Assembly (NCBI GenBank): GCA_013215295.1
Contig: JABSOZ010000012.1
Location: 1-64,000 of the forward strand
Origin: Colwellia sp.
GTDB taxonomy: Bacteria > Pseudomonadota > Gammaproteobacteria > Enterobacterales > Alteromonadaceae
DNA: 64,000 nucleotides
Direction: 5' to 3'
Each line of letters opens with the position of its first letter. The stretch's first letter is position 1. Below, piece by piece: positions 15,414 through 23,330 of this stretch. The notes beneath the pieces are model-generated. The model saw nothing but the letters and a program-made list of their open reading frames with translations, had not been told where the DNA came from and made no database searches. Position numbers and translations under genes: made by a program.

Positions 15414-17990
15414 TCACTTCAAGAAATAATTTTCAGCTTCGTTTGCTGGCATAGGCTTAGCATAATAATAACCTTGCCCGTACATACAAGCCATAGTTGT
15501 TAATAACTGTGCGTCAGCTAAGTTTTCAATACCTTCGCCCACAGTGCCCATTTGCAAGTTAGTTGCTAAATCTATAATCGTTTTTATGATTGCCTGATGA
15601 TTATCATGCTCATGAACATTGTTAATAAAAGAACGATCTATTTTTAATACATCAATAGGAAAACGATGTAAGTAACTGAGGCTTGAATAACCGGTACCGA
15701 AATCATCGAGGAGAATTTTCACGCCTAGTGTTTTAAGTGCATTCATATTATCTAGCACTAAATCACTGTTTTCCAATAAGGCCCGTTCTGTTAATTCAAC
15801 CCTTAATTGATTTGGTTTAATCCCCACACGTTGGATAATTTCCTCAATATCGGCTGGCAATGTAGTACTAAAAAAGTGGTCTCCGTATAAATTGCAGCTA
15901 ACGTATAAATCATTTCGGCCAAAAGTTGTTTCCCATTCTTTTAACTGTTGGCAAGATTTTTCTAAAATAAGAAAATCAATGGCCATAACTAAGTTGGTTT
16001 CTTCAGCCAAAGGAATGAAGTCATTAGGAAAAACAAAACCACGTTTATCGTTCTTCCAACGAGCAAGGGCCTCAAAGCCCACAACTTTTTCATTTCTTAA
16101 ATCAACAATTGGTTGGAAATAAGGTAAAAATTCACTTTTTTCTATACCTTCACGAATATCAGCTTCAAGTTCCAATGCATTTTGAACCTTTTTCTGCATG
16201 CTAGAGTCAAAAACTTCATAACGACCTTTTCCTTGATCTTTAGCATGATACATTGCGGTATCAGCATCACGAAGCATTGTGTCTGCATTGTCATAACGGT
16301 CATTATTTATTAAAACGCCAATACTTGTACCAATAAAAATACTTTGATTTTCAATAGTAAAAGGCGCTGCTAAAAAATCAGTTATTCGTTGAGCGATTTC
16401 ATAAGCTTCATCATTAGAATCGAGGTCTTCAATCAAAATAACAAATTCATCTCCGCCAAAACGAGATACCGTGTCTTTGTCTCTCACCAGAACTTTCAGT
16501 TCTTTAGCAATTTCTTGTAAAAGTAAATCACCTGCGTGGTGGCCTAAACTATCATTAACCACTTTAAAACGATCAAGATCTAAAAATAATACGGCAAACT
16601 TCACATCTGCTTTTCGTTTATGGCAGGCAATTGCATGGTTCAATAAATTAATAAATAATGTACGGTTCGGTAAACCCGTTAATGTATCGTGCGAAGCCGT
16701 ATGTTGTAATTGCTCTTCTACTTGTTTTCTTTGTTTGATCTCATCTTCTAAGGCTACAGTTCTTAGCTTTACTTGCTGCTCTAAAAGAACATGAGATTGT
16801 CGTTCAAATTCAAATAATTCACGGCGCTTAATGGCAGAAGATACATGCTGAGAAACAAACTTTAATAATTCAGCGTCTGGTTCAGTAAATGTTGTAGCTA
16901 AATTATAACTTTGTAAGACCATTGCTCCCAACACGACCCCTGAATGTATTAAGGGTACACCAAGCCAAGATTTAGTTTCTTCTTGAGGTTTCTTTGTTTT
17001 ACCTTGCTCATATAAAGCATACATTTGCTGGTGATTAAGTAATTGCGTTTTACCAATGCGAATAATATATTCGGTGAAACCGTTGCCAAAAGTTCTCGGT
17101 TGATAATCTGCTTCTACATTGTCAGAGTTTTGATCTAAGTAATAAACAAAAGACAACTTATTAGATTTTTGATCATACTTGGCAATATAAAAATTTTGTG
17201 CATTTATTAACTGCCCTACGATGTTATGAACCATTGAATAAAACTTATCAATATGAAGCGTAGCATCGTTAGTTAATTCTGATATTTTAAACAGTGATTC
17301 TTGTAGAAGTTCTGACTTTTCTCGTTCTCTAATTTGCTGCATGAGTTCTCGGGTACGAGAGTTCACTGCATTTTGTAAACGTTCATGGTCTTGCAAGCGG
17401 ATCATCGCTGTTACGATATGTTGAGCGGTAAATTCCATAAGCTCAAGATCGTCATATTGGTAACGAATTTCTTCAGTGTAACTTTGTACCGCCATCACTC
17501 CGATAACTACACCGTCATGGAGCAGAGGAACACCTAACCAATCAGTACCACTAGTGCCAACACGTTTAATGGAATTATTACTCTCCAGTTCAGCAATAAT
17601 TTCAGGCGTCGCTAATAGTGGGCTAGCCGTTTGAATAACGTAGGATGTCATAGAGCCAGTATATGATTCAAGTGGAAATTTACCAACCGGAAAATCGTCT
17701 TCCTCATCAACACCATAAACGAACTCTAGCGTTAATAAGGTCTGATCATAAAGCACAATATAAAAATTATTAGCTCTCATAATTGATGCAATGGCTTGAT
17801 GAACCTGACCATAAAACATCGTTAAGTCAGCACAATCATGTGACAACTGATTCAACTTAAAAAGTGCAGTATAACGATCTTCGAGTTTACGATATTTGTC
17901 GAGCAAAGAAATCGCTTCCTTTGCTAACACATTATCGTTCTCGTTCAATATATCAAGTTCGTTATTAAAAGGGTCTTTCATAAAATACAT
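15414..17990 (-). CDS. GAF-GAF-GGDEF-EAL c-di-GMP turnover protein
   Basis: 858 residues, cytoplasmic, with no transmembrane helix. Two GAF sensory domains lie at about 45-200 and 240-395 (both contain WLGVPL and a following MAVQSY/MVLQSY strand). A coiled-coil linker follows at about 395-430. The diguanylate cyclase domain has an intact GGDEF at 512-516 and an RxxD inhibitory site at 503-506 (RDKD). The EAL domain has E640-A-L, ELTERALLEN and DDFGTGYSSLSYLHRFP, so both synthesis and hydrolysis of c-di-GMP look possible. A second ATG three codons in (MKDPFNN) could be the true start. The GAF ligand is unknown. Confidence 0.92.
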   Translation of the reverse strand: MYFMKDPFNNELDILNENDNVLAKEAISLLDKYRKLEDRYTALFKLNQLSHDCADLTMFYGQVHQAIASIMRANNFYIVLYDQTLLTLEFVYGVDEEDDFPVGKFPLESYTGSMTSYVIQTASPLLATPEIIAELESNNSIKRVGTSGTDWLGVPLLHDGVVIGVMAVQSYTEEIRYQYDDLELMEFTAQHIVTAMIRLQDHERLQNAVNSRTRELMQQIREREKSELLQESLFKISELTNDATLHIDKFYSMVHNIVGQLINAQNFYIAKYDQKSNKLSFVYYLDQNSDNVEADYQPRTFGNGFTEYIIRIGKTQLLNHQQMYALYEQGKTKKPQEETKSWLGVPLIHSGVVLGAMVLQSYNLATTFTEPDAELLKFVSQHVSSAIKRRELFEFERQSHVLLEQQVKLRTVALEDEIKQRKQVEEQLQHTASHDTLTGLPNRTLFINLLNHAIACHKRKADVKFAVLFLDLDRFKVVNDSLGHHAGDLLLQEIAKELKVLVRDKDTVSRFGGDEFVILIEDLDSNDEAYEIAQRITDFLAAPFTIENQSIFIGTSIGVLINNDRYDNADTMLRDADTAMYHAKDQGKGRYEVFDSSMQKKVQNALELEADIREGIEKSEFLPYFQPIVDLRNEKVVGFEALARWKNDKRGFVFPNDFIPLAEETNLVMAIDFLILEKSCQQLKEWETTFGRNDLYVSCNLYGDHFFSTTLPADIEEIIQRVGIKPNQLRVELTERALLENSDLVLDNMNALKTLGVKILLDDFGTGYSSLSYLHRFPIDVLKIDRSFINNVHEHDNHQAIIKTIIDLATNLQMGTVGEGIENLADAQLLTTMACMYGQGYYYAKPMPANEAENYFLK

Positions 17991-18089
17991 TCGAGATAAG
18001 TAGCTTAATTATTAATCATCATGACTATAACGGCGTTAAATATCCACTAGCTGAAAGAGAATATTAACAATTTTTTACATTATCACAAT

Positions 18090-18110
18090 AAAGGAGCCAA
18101 AGGCTCCTTT
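18090..18110. terminator. Terminator downstream of hemE
   Basis: Perfect stem AAAGGAGCC / GGCTCCTTT with a 3-base loop. T-rich sequence on both sides lets it act in both directions. It lies 28 bp after the hemE stop. Confidence 0.88.
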
Positions 18111-18137
18111 ATTTTTTGTTACTTAAATATGATGATA

Positions 18138-19205
18138 TTACCTGTGATAAGGCTTACTTAAACGGTGTACTGATTCAATAAAGTGACCTGCGTGCTCTGG
18201 GTTCACATCAGGGTGAATACCGTGGCCTAAATTAAATACGTGTCCTGTACCGCCTTCACCAAAGCCAGCAAGTATTGTTGCTACTTCTTGTTCAATGCGA
18301 GGTAATGGCGCATAAAGCATCGACGGGTCCATATTTCCCTGAAGGGCAACTTTATCACCAATACGTGCTTTCGCATTTTCAATATCAATGGTCCAATCAA
18401 GCGCAACAGCATCACAACCAGTTGCTGCAATAGACTCTAACCACATGCCGCCATTTTTGGTAAATAAGGTTACGGGTACTTTACGGCCGTCGTTATGACG
18501 AGTTAAACCGTCAACAATCTTTGCCATATACTGTAATGAAAACTCATTATAGTCACGTGGAGACAAAACACCGCCCCATGTATCAAACACCATAACCGAT
18601 TGCGCGCCTGCAGCAATTTGTGCATTCAAATAAGAAGTAACAGAATCAGCTAACTTGTCTAACAACAGATGTAATGTTTGTGGTTCAGCAAACATCATTT
18701 TTTTGATTTTGGTGAATGCTTTGGAACTACCACCTTCGATCATGTAAGTGGCCAATGTCCATGGACTGCCAGAAAAGCCAATAAGTGGCACTTCACCTTT
18801 CAATTCTTTACGAATAGTACGCACTGCGTTCATTACATATTGTAATTCAACTTCAGGATCAGGAATGCCAATTTTTTCTACATCAGCTTTACAAGTAATA
18901 GGACGTTCAAACTTAGGTCCTTCTCCTGTTTCAAAATATAAACCTAATCCCATTGCATCAGGAATAGTTAAAATATCACTAAAGAGAATGGCAGCGTCAA
19001 GTGGAAAACGGCGTAATGGTTGAATAGTCACTTCACAGGCAAGGTCGGCATCACGACATACCGACATAAAGTCGCCAGCGTTTTTGCGAACTTCACGGTA
19101 TTCAGGTAAATAACGCCCTGCTTGTCTCATCATCCATACAGGCGTGTAATCTACAGGCTCACGCAAAAGTGCGCGTAAATAAGTATCGTTTTTTAATTCA
19201 GTCAT
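18138..19205 (-). CDS. hemE: Uroporphyrinogen decarboxylase
   Basis: 355 residues, matching the usual length. It decarboxylates uroporphyrinogen III to coproporphyrinogen III in haem synthesis. The substrate-binding signature [11 protein letters not shown] is at 27-37, and the catalytic Asp is D77 in [12 protein letters not shown]. The open frame starts 13 codons earlier, but [10 protein letters not shown] is preferred because GGGAAGA precedes it and the family starts here. It is a single leftward gene. Confidence 0.96.
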   Translation of the reverse strand: MTELKNDTYLRALLREPVDYTPVWMMRQAGRYLPEYREVRKNAGDFMSVCRDADLACEVTIQPLRRFPLDAAILFSDILTIPDAMGLGLYFETGEGPKFERPITCKADVEKIGIPDPEVELQYVMNAVRTIRKELKGEVPLIGFSGSPWTLATYMIEGGSSKAFTKIKKMMFAEPQTLHLLLDKLADSVTSYLNAQIAAGAQSVMVFDTWGGVLSPRDYNEFSLQYMAKIVDGLTRHNDGRKVPVTLFTKNGGMWLESIAATGCDAVALDWTIDIENAKARIGDKVALQGNMDPSMLYAPLPRIEQEVATILAGFGEGGTGHVFNLGHGIHPDVNPEHAGHFIESVHRLSKPYHR

Positions 19206-19422
19206 TAAATGTCTTCCCGTTTTAATATGCACACATTCTAGCATCAGCTTTTTTTTGGGTCTATATTCTAAATCAATTCTTATAGGGAATAATTACGTCT
19301 TAAATATTCAATTATTAATAAGAGATAAAGTTATCATATACTTAAAATATGTCACTTTATATATTGTAACGAAAGTTACTTTATACGAAAAAACTCGTGG
19401 TATAAAAGCTCTATTAAAGTTG

Positions 19423-19451
19423 TTGCGTTAGCTTTTTGGCTTTGCTATAAA
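19423..19451 (+). promoter_or_regulatory. Strong sigma-70-type promoter without a following ORF
   Basis: -35 TTGCGT (19423-19428) and -10 TATAAA (19446-19451) are separated by exactly 17 bp. No open reading frame follows; a terminator lies about 100 bp downstream. Predicted transcription start is near 19458. Confidence 0.6.
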
Positions 19452-19457
19452 TTGTCC

Positions 19458-19573
19458 CGCGTTAAAGAAAACCACAAAATAATAATAAAAAAAAAAGAAA
19501 TAACTAAAAAGAAGCTAGTATAAACTAGACCTATAGCGAGCAATTCAAGCCTTACACTTTGTAAGGCTTTTTT
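19458..19573 (+). ncRNA. Candidate small RNA of about 115 nt
   Basis: The interval runs from the predicted start of the promoter at 19423-19451 to the end of the terminator at 19547-19573. It has no ATG-started frame. It contains a long A-rich, unstructured stretch (about 19470-19512, including AATAATAATAA), followed by TAGTATAAACTA, which can form a small stem. This layout, A-rich Hfq-type region then 3' terminator with a U tail, is common for regulatory RNAs. No known RNA family is recognised. Its direction is away from hemE. Confidence 0.5.
19547..19573 (+). terminator. Terminator of the candidate small RNA
   Basis: Stem AAGCCTTAC / GTAAGGCTT with a 5-base loop, then a run of six T. No coding gene ends near it on this strand. 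Confidence 0.88.
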
Positions 19574-19768
19574 ATTGCCTGAAGAAATGTGCTACCGTTG
19601 ATAGACCTTAATATTGATAGACCTTAATAAATGTAGGTTGCAAAGTTTCAACATGGATTATACTTTACTCAGAATTAACTCCCCCCTTTAAAAGCAAATC
19701 CCTCAGATGAATAATAAACTTATGAGAATAAATTCAAGCTAAAAGTAGAGTGAAGATGAACTTCATTT

Positions 19769-19795
19769 TTTGGACTATTTTATCTCTAGCTCTGT
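19769..19795. repeat. 27-bp perfect direct repeat, left copy
   Basis: Begins TTTGGACTATTT and ends TCTAGCTCTGT; identical to 23310-23336. The identity fades just beyond the 27 bp (6 of the next 9 bases agree). The copies bound the segment holding the HipBST system and the AlpA-like gene, as expected of recombination (att-type) sites. No integrase gene is present between them. Confidence 0.8.
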
Positions 19796-20038
19796 GGTTA
19801 TAAAGCAGGAAAGAAAGGTGCAGAAAAAAGACACTCCCTTAGTGACAAAGTAAAAGAGTTCGCTATAAAGTTATATTTAGAAGGTGATTTTAAAAATCCC
19901 AATCAAGCAATAGACAGTATTTATCTCGATGTGATTGAATATGGAAAGTCTATAAATTTTATATTTTCCAATGAATTTCAAGCGCAGAAAACTATTTATA
20001 ACTGGATACTTCCCTATAAATTCAAACCTACCAAATAA
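19790..20038 (+). pseudogene. C-terminal fragment of a mobile-element-type protein
   Basis: An open frame of 82 codons follows an in-frame TAG (19787-19789, inside the direct repeat) and ends at TAA 20036-20038. It has no start codon or ribosome binding site. The translation (RHSLSDKVKEFAIKLYLEG, then FKNPNQAIDSIY and KTIYNWI) resembles the C-terminal part of small proteins found beside alpA-like genes in integrated elements; this recognition is from memory. If the two direct repeats were recombined, this frame would fall in phase with the short frame after the AlpA-like gene (23277-23330), interrupted only by that TAG. Confidence 0.6.
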
Positions 20039-20049
20039 ACTAATACCGT

Positions 20050-20111
20050 ATTAATGACTTGGTATGGGTGGGCACCGCACAAGCGGGAGGGAACCAGTTC
20101 AAGTCATTAAT
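20050..20111. repeat. Long GC-rich hairpin within the accessory segment
   Basis: Perfect 12-bp inverted repeat ATTAATGACTTG / CAAGTCATTAAT enclosing a 38-base loop that is clearly richer in G and C than its surroundings (GGGTGGGCACCGC, AAGCGGGAGGG). It starts 12 bp after the gene fragment ends. It has no T run. It could be the end of a decayed mobile element, a nicking or replication site, or a structured RNA. Confidence 0.6.
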
Positions 20112-20309
20112 TGGGTAAAACATTTAAAATAAACAATAATAAGTAGGTCATTATATTTTTACATTTAACCTACTTTTGTACGCAACATAACTCTTTGTCA
20201 CGCTCCGAGTATGTGCGCATCCTAATCACAAAAGATATACAACTTCCTTAGCATCTAAGTACAATATTTTTTGATTGGTGATTAAATTTAGCAGTAAATC
20301 TTTATTTTA

Positions 20310-20400
20310 TTTGATTCCACCATTGAATTCTTAACTATCCTTGACTCAGTGTCTTTTTAGACATTAAATCTCATTTATTTTTGATTCTGACATTGATTTC
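20310..20400. promoter_or_regulatory. Repeated candidate operators upstream of hipB
   Basis: Two similar 21-bp sites, 20310-20330 and 20380-20400, share TTTGATTC-N3-CATTGA-N-TTC and are spaced 70 bp apart in the same orientation. They lie 62-152 bp before the hipB start. HipB-type antitoxins repress their own operon through repeated upstream operators, so these are the best candidates, by inference. Confidence 0.45.
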
Positions 20401-20461
20401 AAATAATACTTATATTATTGTATTTATTATTGCAATAAACGTGTTTTTCTTGGAGTGGAAG

Positions 20462-20764
20462 ATGAATAACAATATAGATGCAGCTGTAGATATGCTAAAG
20501 AAAGCTCAAGACATGCTAAAAGATGCTTCAGTAGATATGAATAAATCGAAAAGTTTATTTAAGCTTGCTGAACTAGGTATTTATGTTGAGCGCTTTTGTG
20601 CGGATAACTTCTTACAGAAAAGAGATCTTTGCCTACTTGCTGGAATTTCATCAACAACGTTGACCAACACACTTAAAAATCCTGAGAAAGCGTCAATGTC
20701 CACTGTGCTGTCTATTGGTGAAATAGTAGGATTTGAACTACTTATAGGTCGTAAAAATGATTAA
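20462..20764 (+). CDS. hipB: HipB-like DNA-binding component of a HipBST module
   Basis: 100 residues. The start at 20462 is chosen over the open frame 27 codons upstream because TGGAGTGGAAG precedes the ATG and the upstream part is a hydrophobic AT-rich translation. A Cro/C1-type helix-turn-helix lies at about 50-90 (KRDLCLLAGISSTTLTNTLKNPEKASMSTV). The N-terminal part (1-40) is helical. It is the first gene of a tight three-gene operon and overlaps the next gene by 8 bp. Its expected role is to repress the operon and hold the HipS-HipT pair. Assignment rests on family and context. Confidence 0.8.
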   Translation: MNNNIDAAVDMLKKAQDMLKDASVDMNKSKSLFKLAELGIYVERFCADNFLQKRDLCLLAGISSTTLTNTLKNPEKASMSTVLSIGEIVGFELLIGRKND

Positions 20765-21101
20765 GCTAAATCGTGAAGGGTATGTTTACTGTAACGGAGC
20801 GTTTGCTGGGTTATTACAAGAATTCACAGATCTTAAAACTGAGAGTTACCGTTTTATATATGGTGCTAGTTATCTTACGAATGGTGCACCAATCGGTCAC
20901 CGCTTTCCTTTGACAGACCAACCCTTTGAGTTCGACACATTGCCAACATTTTTTGCCAACCTCATATCTGAAGGATGGTTACGCACTCACCAAGCAAAAA
21001 AAGCAAGACTCGACAAAGCAGATTCATTTGGTTTGCTGTTAGCAAATGGTAAAGAGTTAATTGGTGCAATTTCAGTTATGCCAAGTGAAATAAAGGAATA
21101 A
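20757..21101 (+). CDS. hipS: HipS-like antitoxin (separate HipA N-terminal subdomain)
   Basis: 114 residues corresponding only to the N-terminal subdomain of HipA kinases (Couple_hipA type): GAFAGLLQEF, RFIYGASYLTNG, PIGHRFPLTD and FFANLISEGWLRTHQ. In classical HipBA this region is fused to the kinase; here it has its own start and stop, with hipB overlapping by 8 bp upstream and hipT 2 bp downstream. This matches the HipBST system of enteropathogenic E. coli, in which the free HipS protein is the antitoxin. W74 in the SEGW motif is a plausible match to the HipS tryptophan that enters the kinase site; the alignment is inferred. Confidence 0.82.
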   Translation: MIKLNREGYVYCNGAFAGLLQEFTDLKTESYRFIYGASYLTNGAPIGHRFPLTDQPFEFDTLPTFFANLISEGWLRTHQAKKARLDKADSFGLLLANGKELIGAISVMPSEIKE

Positions 21102-21103
21102 CC

Positions 21104-22102
21104 ATGGGATGCAAAGGTAGTTTAAAAGAGGTAAATGATAAAGATTTACAAAGTGGCTATTCAAAAGTCCACCTTAAATCTATGTACGGTATAACTAAGC
21201 CAGTAATCATTAGCGGTACGTCTGAAAGCTTTACTGACATGGTGATTGAACACACTGATGGAACATCTATATCGGGTGTTCAACGAAAGATGTTTATGAC
21301 ACTTGTTAAAGGTGTTTTAGTGCCGAGCAATCAAGGTGAATATATTGTAAAACCTACTCCCTATGGCTTGCCACAATTGTCTGAAAATGAACATGCCATC
21401 ATGAAAATTGCGGAGCGAACAGGTTTCAATGTAGCTAAATGTTCGATTGCCCCATTTGAAAACGGCGAGCTTGCTTACGTTACTAAGCGTTTCGATTTAA
21501 TCGATGATAAAAAAATAAAGATTTTTGTAGAAGATGGTGCAAGCATTTGTGATGTTCACCCGATGAATAAAGGTAGCGATGCACTTTCTTATGAAGACTC
21601 GATAAAGAAAATGGTAAAAGCGTGTGGTGGGGCGATTGCGCTATCTGTCTACGCAGTAAGACATGTACTCTTCTCCTATATTGTCGGCAATAATGACTTG
21701 CACCTTAAGAACTTCTCACTAAAAAGAGATCCAAAAAGTAAATCTAATATGATGGATGGGTTTACGCCTTTGTACGACATTTTGAGCGTAGCGCCTTACC
21801 CTGACTACGACAAAGAATACTTGTCATTATCTTTATTACACTCTGAAACAGATGGGAACTTTAGCGCAAGTTACGAGGCTTATGGCTACTATACGAAACA
21901 TGACTTTATATTGTTGCTCGAATCTTTAGGCGTAAAGCCTGTCATTGGGGAAAGAATCATTTTAGATTTCGTAGCAAATGTTAGGAAAGTATCTCCATCA
22001 GTATTCGCGCTTTCGAATCTAAGCAAAGAAATGCAGGATACAATTATGACCCGCATTACAGATAGATGTGACGCAATTGAAAGAAATATAATTGTGCTGT
22101 AG
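21104..22102 (+). CDS. hipT: HipT-like serine/threonine kinase toxin
   Basis: 332 residues, the size of HipT rather than full HipA (about 440). It lacks the N-terminal subdomain, which is the separate hipS. The glycine-rich loop reads S55-I-S57-G-V-Q, the SIS motif whose serines are autophosphorylated in E. coli HipT (S57 and S59 there). The catalytic loop GNNDLHLKN and the metal-binding PLYDILS are intact, so the kinase is probably active. E. coli HipT phosphorylates tryptophanyl-tRNA synthetase and stops translation; the target here is untested. AAAGGAATAACC precedes the ATG. A terminator-like hairpin follows at 22154-22191. Confidence 0.85.
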   Translation: MGCKGSLKEVNDKDLQSGYSKVHLKSMYGITKPVIISGTSESFTDMVIEHTDGTSISGVQRKMFMTLVKGVLVPSNQGEYIVKPTPYGLPQLSENEHAIMKIAERTGFNVAKCSIAPFENGELAYVTKRFDLIDDKKIKIFVEDGASICDVHPMNKGSDALSYEDSIKKMVKACGGAIALSVYAVRHVLFSYIVGNNDLHLKNFSLKRDPKSKSNMMDGFTPLYDILSVAPYPDYDKEYLSLSLLHSETDGNFSASYEAYGYYTKHDFILLLESLGVKPVIGERIILDFVANVRKVSPSVFALSNLSKEMQDTIMTRITDRCDAIERNIIVL

Positions 22103-22153
22103 TTAACACCAACAAACCCATTTCATAGGTTGGAAGAGTCCATACATTGTTGA

Positions 22154-22191
22154 AAAACTGACCATTATAGAAACAATAAGAAGTCAGTTTT
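22154..22191 (+). terminator. Terminator-like hairpin after hipT
   Basis: Perfect 9-bp stem AAAACTGAC / GTCAGTTTT with a 20-base loop, 52 bp after the hipT stop. The T run is only four bases. Confidence 0.55.
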
Positions 22192-22382
22192 CGCATCTAA
22201 CTGATCGTTAGAATGAGCATTATTACTCGTAAGTTTAGATTATTTGGTGCAATGGTGACTGTATTAAAATTCAACCTTCTTATCTTTTAAGTTAGTTACC
22301 ATTCAAACAACGCTGCAATTACTGGTTAAAAAAAACTCAACACCTATACTTTAGATGGATCAAATCTAACGTTGAGGTTCCT

Positions 22383-22862
22383 ATGACTATTTCTAACCGA
22401 CTTGACTCCTACTTAACCGCACAGAACATATCTTTTCAAGTTATTGAACATGACCACAGTGCAAGCTCTATTGGTAGCGCTATTACGGCGAAGATTCCAT
22501 TGAACCAAATAGCTAAAGCTGTCATTTTAAAAGACCATGAAGATAGAAAATTGATGGCGGTATTACCCGCTAAAAATAAAATAAGCTTATCTGCAATTAA
22601 TGATGAACTGATGGGTAGCTACACGTTACTTAAAGAAAAAGAAGTTTATCGCATGTTTAGTGACTGTGAAAATGGAGCTATTCCACCTGTTGGCGATGCT
22701 TTTAATATACATATGATATGCGACGAGTCATTAGATAAATTAGATTATGTTTATATTGAAGCTGGTGACCATCAAAAATTATTACGTATTAACCATGATA
22801 ACTTTGAAATCATGACTGCAAAGAGTAAACACTTGCGTTTTAGTAGTGAAGTATTTCATTAA
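22383..22862 (+). CDS. YbaK/ProX-type aminoacyl-tRNA deacylase family protein
   Basis: 159 residues forming one YbaK/EbsC domain: QVIEHDHSASS (about 19-29), AKAVILKDHEDRKLMAVLPAK (about 44-64, with the conserved lysine of the active region) and GAIPPVGDAF (about 98-107). Relatives hydrolyse wrongly charged tRNAs such as Cys-tRNA(Pro) or Ala-tRNA(Pro). It has its own promoter region and terminator. It lies within the direct-repeat-bounded segment beside a toxin of a family that attacks an aminoacyl-tRNA synthetase; whether that pairing matters is unknown. Confidence 0.85.
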   Translation: MTISNRLDSYLTAQNISFQVIEHDHSASSIGSAITAKIPLNQIAKAVILKDHEDRKLMAVLPAKNKISLSAINDELMGSYTLLKEKEVYRMFSDCENGAIPPVGDAFNIHMICDESLDKLDYVYIEAGDHQKLLRINHDNFEIMTAKSKHLRFSSEVFH

Positions 22863-22899
22863 TAATGTGTTTGTTGTGAACAAAATCATTTATTACTTC

Positions 22900-22938
22900 A
22901 AAGGCCTGATGCCTCATAGTTGGCATCAGTTAGCCTTT
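22900..22938 (+). terminator. Terminator of the YbaK-like gene
   Basis: Two-part stem: AAAGGC / GCCTTT outside and CTGATGCC / GGCATCAG inside, with an 8-base loop. It lies 37 bp after the stop codon. Confidence 0.85.
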
Positions 22939-22960
22939 ATCTAAAAATACTTTATAGCAG

Positions 22961-23000
22961 CTATAAGGTACTATCACACTCTATAAAGTACTTTCACACT
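22961..23000. repeat. Two tandem 20-bp iteron-like repeats upstream of the AlpA-like gene
   Basis: CTATAAGGTA-CTATCACACT and CTATAAAGTA-CTTTCACACT are directly adjacent and agree at 18 of 20 positions. An inverted partial copy, TACTTTATAG, lies just before at 22949-22958, giving a cluster of related half-sites. They lie 80-130 bp before the AlpA-like start. Tandem short sites of this kind suit binding by an excisionase-type regulator such as AlpA. Confidence 0.6.
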
Positions 23001-23039
23001 GCTACACGCGGTTAAAACCTCAATAATAAAATTCATATT

Positions 23040-23075
23040 AACTCCGAAGTTTAATTTTCATTAATCAACGGAGTT
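23040..23075 (+). promoter_or_regulatory. Hairpin that could hide the alpA ribosome binding site
   Basis: AACTCCG (23040-23046) pairs with CGGAGTT (23069-23075), which contains the Shine-Dalgarno GGAG of the AlpA-like gene; the ATG is at 23080. The loop is 22 bases and AT-rich. Folding would block translation initiation. This is inferred from pairing only. Confidence 0.4.
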
Positions 23076-23079
23076 CAAC

Positions 23080-23277
23080 ATGACTACAAGTTTATTAACC
23101 CCAAAACAAACCGCTGAAACTTTAGGCGTCACTATTGGCACATTAGCGGTTTGGCGTTGTACTGGTCGTTATCCCCTACCCTTTGTAAAAATTGGTCGTC
23201 GCGTTATGTATAAGTTTTCTGATATTGAAACTTATATAAATGCTCATGTTTATCAAAATACCATGCATGAGGTGTAA
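23080..23277 (+). CDS. AlpA-like/excisionase-type DNA-binding protein
   Basis: 65 residues with a MerR-type winged helix: SLLTPKQTAETLGVTIGTLAVWR (about 4-26), then a basic wing PFVKIGRRVMYKFSDIETYI. Such proteins bind DNA at phage or island ends and regulate excision or element genes; E. coli AlpA activates an integrase gene. A good Shine-Dalgarno (CGGAG) precedes the ATG, inside a potential hairpin. The stop codon overlaps a following ATG (TAATG) of a truncated frame. It is a marker of an integrated element; no integrase is present in the segment. Confidence 0.8.
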   Translation: MTTSLLTPKQTAETLGVTIGTLAVWRCTGRYPLPFVKIGRRVMYKFSDIETYINAHVYQNTMHEV

Positions 23278-23330
23278 TGATGAAAATACCAGAAACACAG
23301 TTTGGTTTATTTGGACTATTTTATCTCTAG
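23277..23330 (+). pseudogene. Truncated frame coupled to the AlpA-like gene
   Basis: ATG at 23277 overlaps the AlpA-like stop (TAATG), a typical translational-coupling junction. The frame reads 17 codons (MMKIPETQFGLFGLFYL) and stops at TAG 23328-23330 inside the right copy of the 27-bp direct repeat. It looks like the start of a downstream partner gene cut off at the repeat. Its phase matches the gene fragment at 19790-20038 next to the other repeat copy. Confidence 0.5.

Noticed and set aside
19458-19573. CrcZ-like decoy RNA
   Set aside because: Only one A-rich AAYAAYAA-like run is seen; no set of repeated CA-motif hairpins and no evidence for a Crc system in the window.
20050-20111. Integron attC site
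   Set aside because: The conserved RYYYAAC and GTTRRRY core boxes are not found at the ends and no integrase or cassette array is present.
20757-22102. Frameshifted hipA pseudogene
   Set aside because: The two proteins have their own start, stop and Shine-Dalgarno, correspond exactly to HipS and HipT, and HipT carries the HipT-specific SIS motif.
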